The translations under genes were made by a program, and so were the position numbers. A stretch of 64,000 bases of DNA from Sclerurus mexicanus (Eukaryota; Chordata; Aves; Passeriformes; Furnariidae), in NCBI GenBank assembly GCA_013396755.1, contig VWZF01001846.1:124001-188000 (forward strand), written 5' to 3'. Each line of letters starts with the position of its first letter. Positions within the stretch are counted from its first letter, which is position 1. The notes under the pieces were generated by a model that was given only the letters and a program-made list of their open reading frames with translations, was not told the DNA's origin and ran no database searches. This document shows positions 62,801 through 64,000 of this stretch, one piece after another.

Positions 62801-63798
62801 GGCAACTTGTATAAATCCTGAAAATGTGAGAGGATTTGAAAAGGAAGAAAATGAGCCCTAGTTCACCTCTGGGCTCATTTGTCAGCTAATTTGTACGTCT
62901 CTGGGATCATGCTGAAATTTGTTAATGCACTTTTAGCTTAAAGAGCATCTACTCATCAGAAGAATATATTAGGCAGCTTGAAATTGATCTTTTCTGTTCT
63001 TTGCTTCTAAGTGTCAACTGAAAAGTTGGTTCATAACAGAAGCAGGATAAACACAAAAATCAAGAGAGTACTGCTAAAGCCAAAGCCATGAATGGTCAGA
63101 ACCTATTCTATATAATGTTGTTTAAACTGCTTTGGATTTTCGTGAAGATAGTTGACAAACTTGACTCTTTAATAACATTCCACTCCTAATAACATTCCAC
63201 TCTTAACAGCACGTGGTGAAGATCTTAGCTGAAAGATGTTGCTGCCAGTCTTTAACAAGGATTAAACACTTATTAGCAGTTTCACTGACAAAAGAACTAC
63301 ACAGAAAAAAAAAACACAAAAAACCAAAACTAACCAAGCAAACAAAACCCAACAAAACAAAACAAAACAAAACAAAAAACCAACCAAACAAAAAAACCTG
63401 ATAGAATTTTTTTTGCATAAAAATGGACTTTTTTCTTGACATTACTACACTCTCACAGGATACTTTCCCTCCACTCACTTAAAATCAAGGTCGAGCAGCA
63501 GAAAGAATATTTCACCATGAAGGAAGAACAGTAAAGGCAGACTCCTCCTGCTGTGCCTGTACTTTAAGTTACCTTGTTGTTGTTGTTGTCATATACAGAC
63601 AGGATAAAATACTATCAGTGCAGCTCAAAAGAAAGTAAAGTCAAGCTGTTCACACACAAAACAACACAAAAAATCCACCATGTTAATGTAATTGAAATAT
63701 GTCCGTTATTCTTCATTCTGAAGTCACACTGAAGGCTCTAATTATACAAAATAAAACTTATAATAAAAATAGTACAATAAAATTGGTTTAAAAGGCAG
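59856..63798. other. Long AT-rich unique stretch
   Basis: No gene recognised. It holds the A/C tract at 63302-63402 and a short GTTGTT run near 63576. No frame shows a motif. Confidence 0.5.
63302..63402 (-). repeat. A/C-only low-complexity tract
   Basis: AAAAC, AAACC and CAAAA words, the complement of the T/G tracts at 21236 and 46896. A run of AACAAAACAAAACAAAAC shows a local period of five. Overlapping 62- and 91-codon frames are composition artefacts. Confidence 0.85.
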
Positions 63799-64000
63799 AG
63801 TCAAGGCATTTTCTGCTTCTCACACCACTCCACCGGTGAGTAAACCGGAGGTGTGCAAAAAGTTGTGAAGGGACACAGCTGGGATGGCTGACCCCAACTG
63901 ATCAAAGGAATATTCCATACCACACATCATGCTCAGCAATAACAGTTGGTGGGAGAAGGAGAAAAGGGGGCACATTTGGAGTGATGGCATTTGTCTTTCC
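63799..64000 (+). mobile_element. LTR of the 22892 family, cut by the window end
   Basis: AGTCAAGGCATTTTCTGCTT, CACACCACTCCACC, GGAATATTCCATACCACA and GGAGTGATGGCATTTGTCTT line up with 23007-23200 of the plus-strand LTR. The beginning of U3 is missing. At the TATA position it reads AGCAATAACAG where the other copy has GCATATAAGG, so the TATA box is destroyed. The 3' half lies beyond the window. Confidence 0.85.

Noticed and set aside
1..64000. Search for an undescribed gene system or operon-like cluster
   Set aside because: No intact coding gene was found, and all coding-like signals trace to decayed CR1 elements or LTRs. I see no evidence for a new system in this window.

Overview
The window looks like bird nuclear DNA from a gene desert or a very large intron. 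The sequence is AT-rich, no protein-coding exon, rRNA or tRNA could be supported, and the recognisable content is transposable elements of avian type. The organism call rests on many 5'-truncated CR1 LINEs (3' tails related to GATTCTATGA, CR1 reverse-transcriptase words in frame) together with several solo-LTR-like blocks of a kind common in bird genomes. I cannot name the species or chromosome.

Layout. 0-3 kb: AT-rich unique DNA that opens with a diverged direct repeat of about 108 bp (1-109 and 406-514) flanking a small CR1 tail. 3.06-3.86 kb: a moderately GC-rich block that may be an old LTR. 4.6-7.1 kb: a long minus-strand CR1 with an internal deletion, then a second CR1 tail. 7-15 kb: mostly unique AT-rich DNA with a GC-richer block at 9.1-9.4 kb and a perfect hairpin at 10.4 kb. 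15.4 and 22.9 kb: two solo LTRs of one family in opposite orientation. 24.8 kb: another LTR-like block. 25-39 kb: long unique AT-rich DNA with a CR1 tail at 33.3 kb, an (AAATA)n array at 33.8 kb, and a 31.0 kb segment repeated at 43.3 kb. 39.6-45.9 kb: the densest retroelement cluster, with two plus-strand LTRs of one family, one of them apparently inside a CR1, an LTR-like block on the minus strand, and another plus-strand LTR. 48.4-54.0 kb: CR1 pieces, plus an LTR with clean TG...CA ends sitting inside an unidentified GC-rich block. 55.8-59.9 kb: an LTR fragment and three minus-strand CR1 copies, one with its endonuclease and RT regions joined by deletion. 63.8-64.0 kb: the start of another LTR, cut by the window end.

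No genes work together here. The open reading frames are short, and the longer ones lie antisense to, or inside, retroelements or simple repeats. All RT-derived frames are broken and none looks able to make a working protein. I did not find a new biological system. The items most worth a second look are the unidentified GC-rich block split by an LTR (51.2-52.7 kb), the unassigned dispersed repeat (31.0 and 43.3 kb), the internally deleted CR1 copies and the 39.6-45.9 kb cluster. Family assignments come from memory of avian repeat sequences, not from a search. LTR edges are exact only where TG...CA ends are stated.
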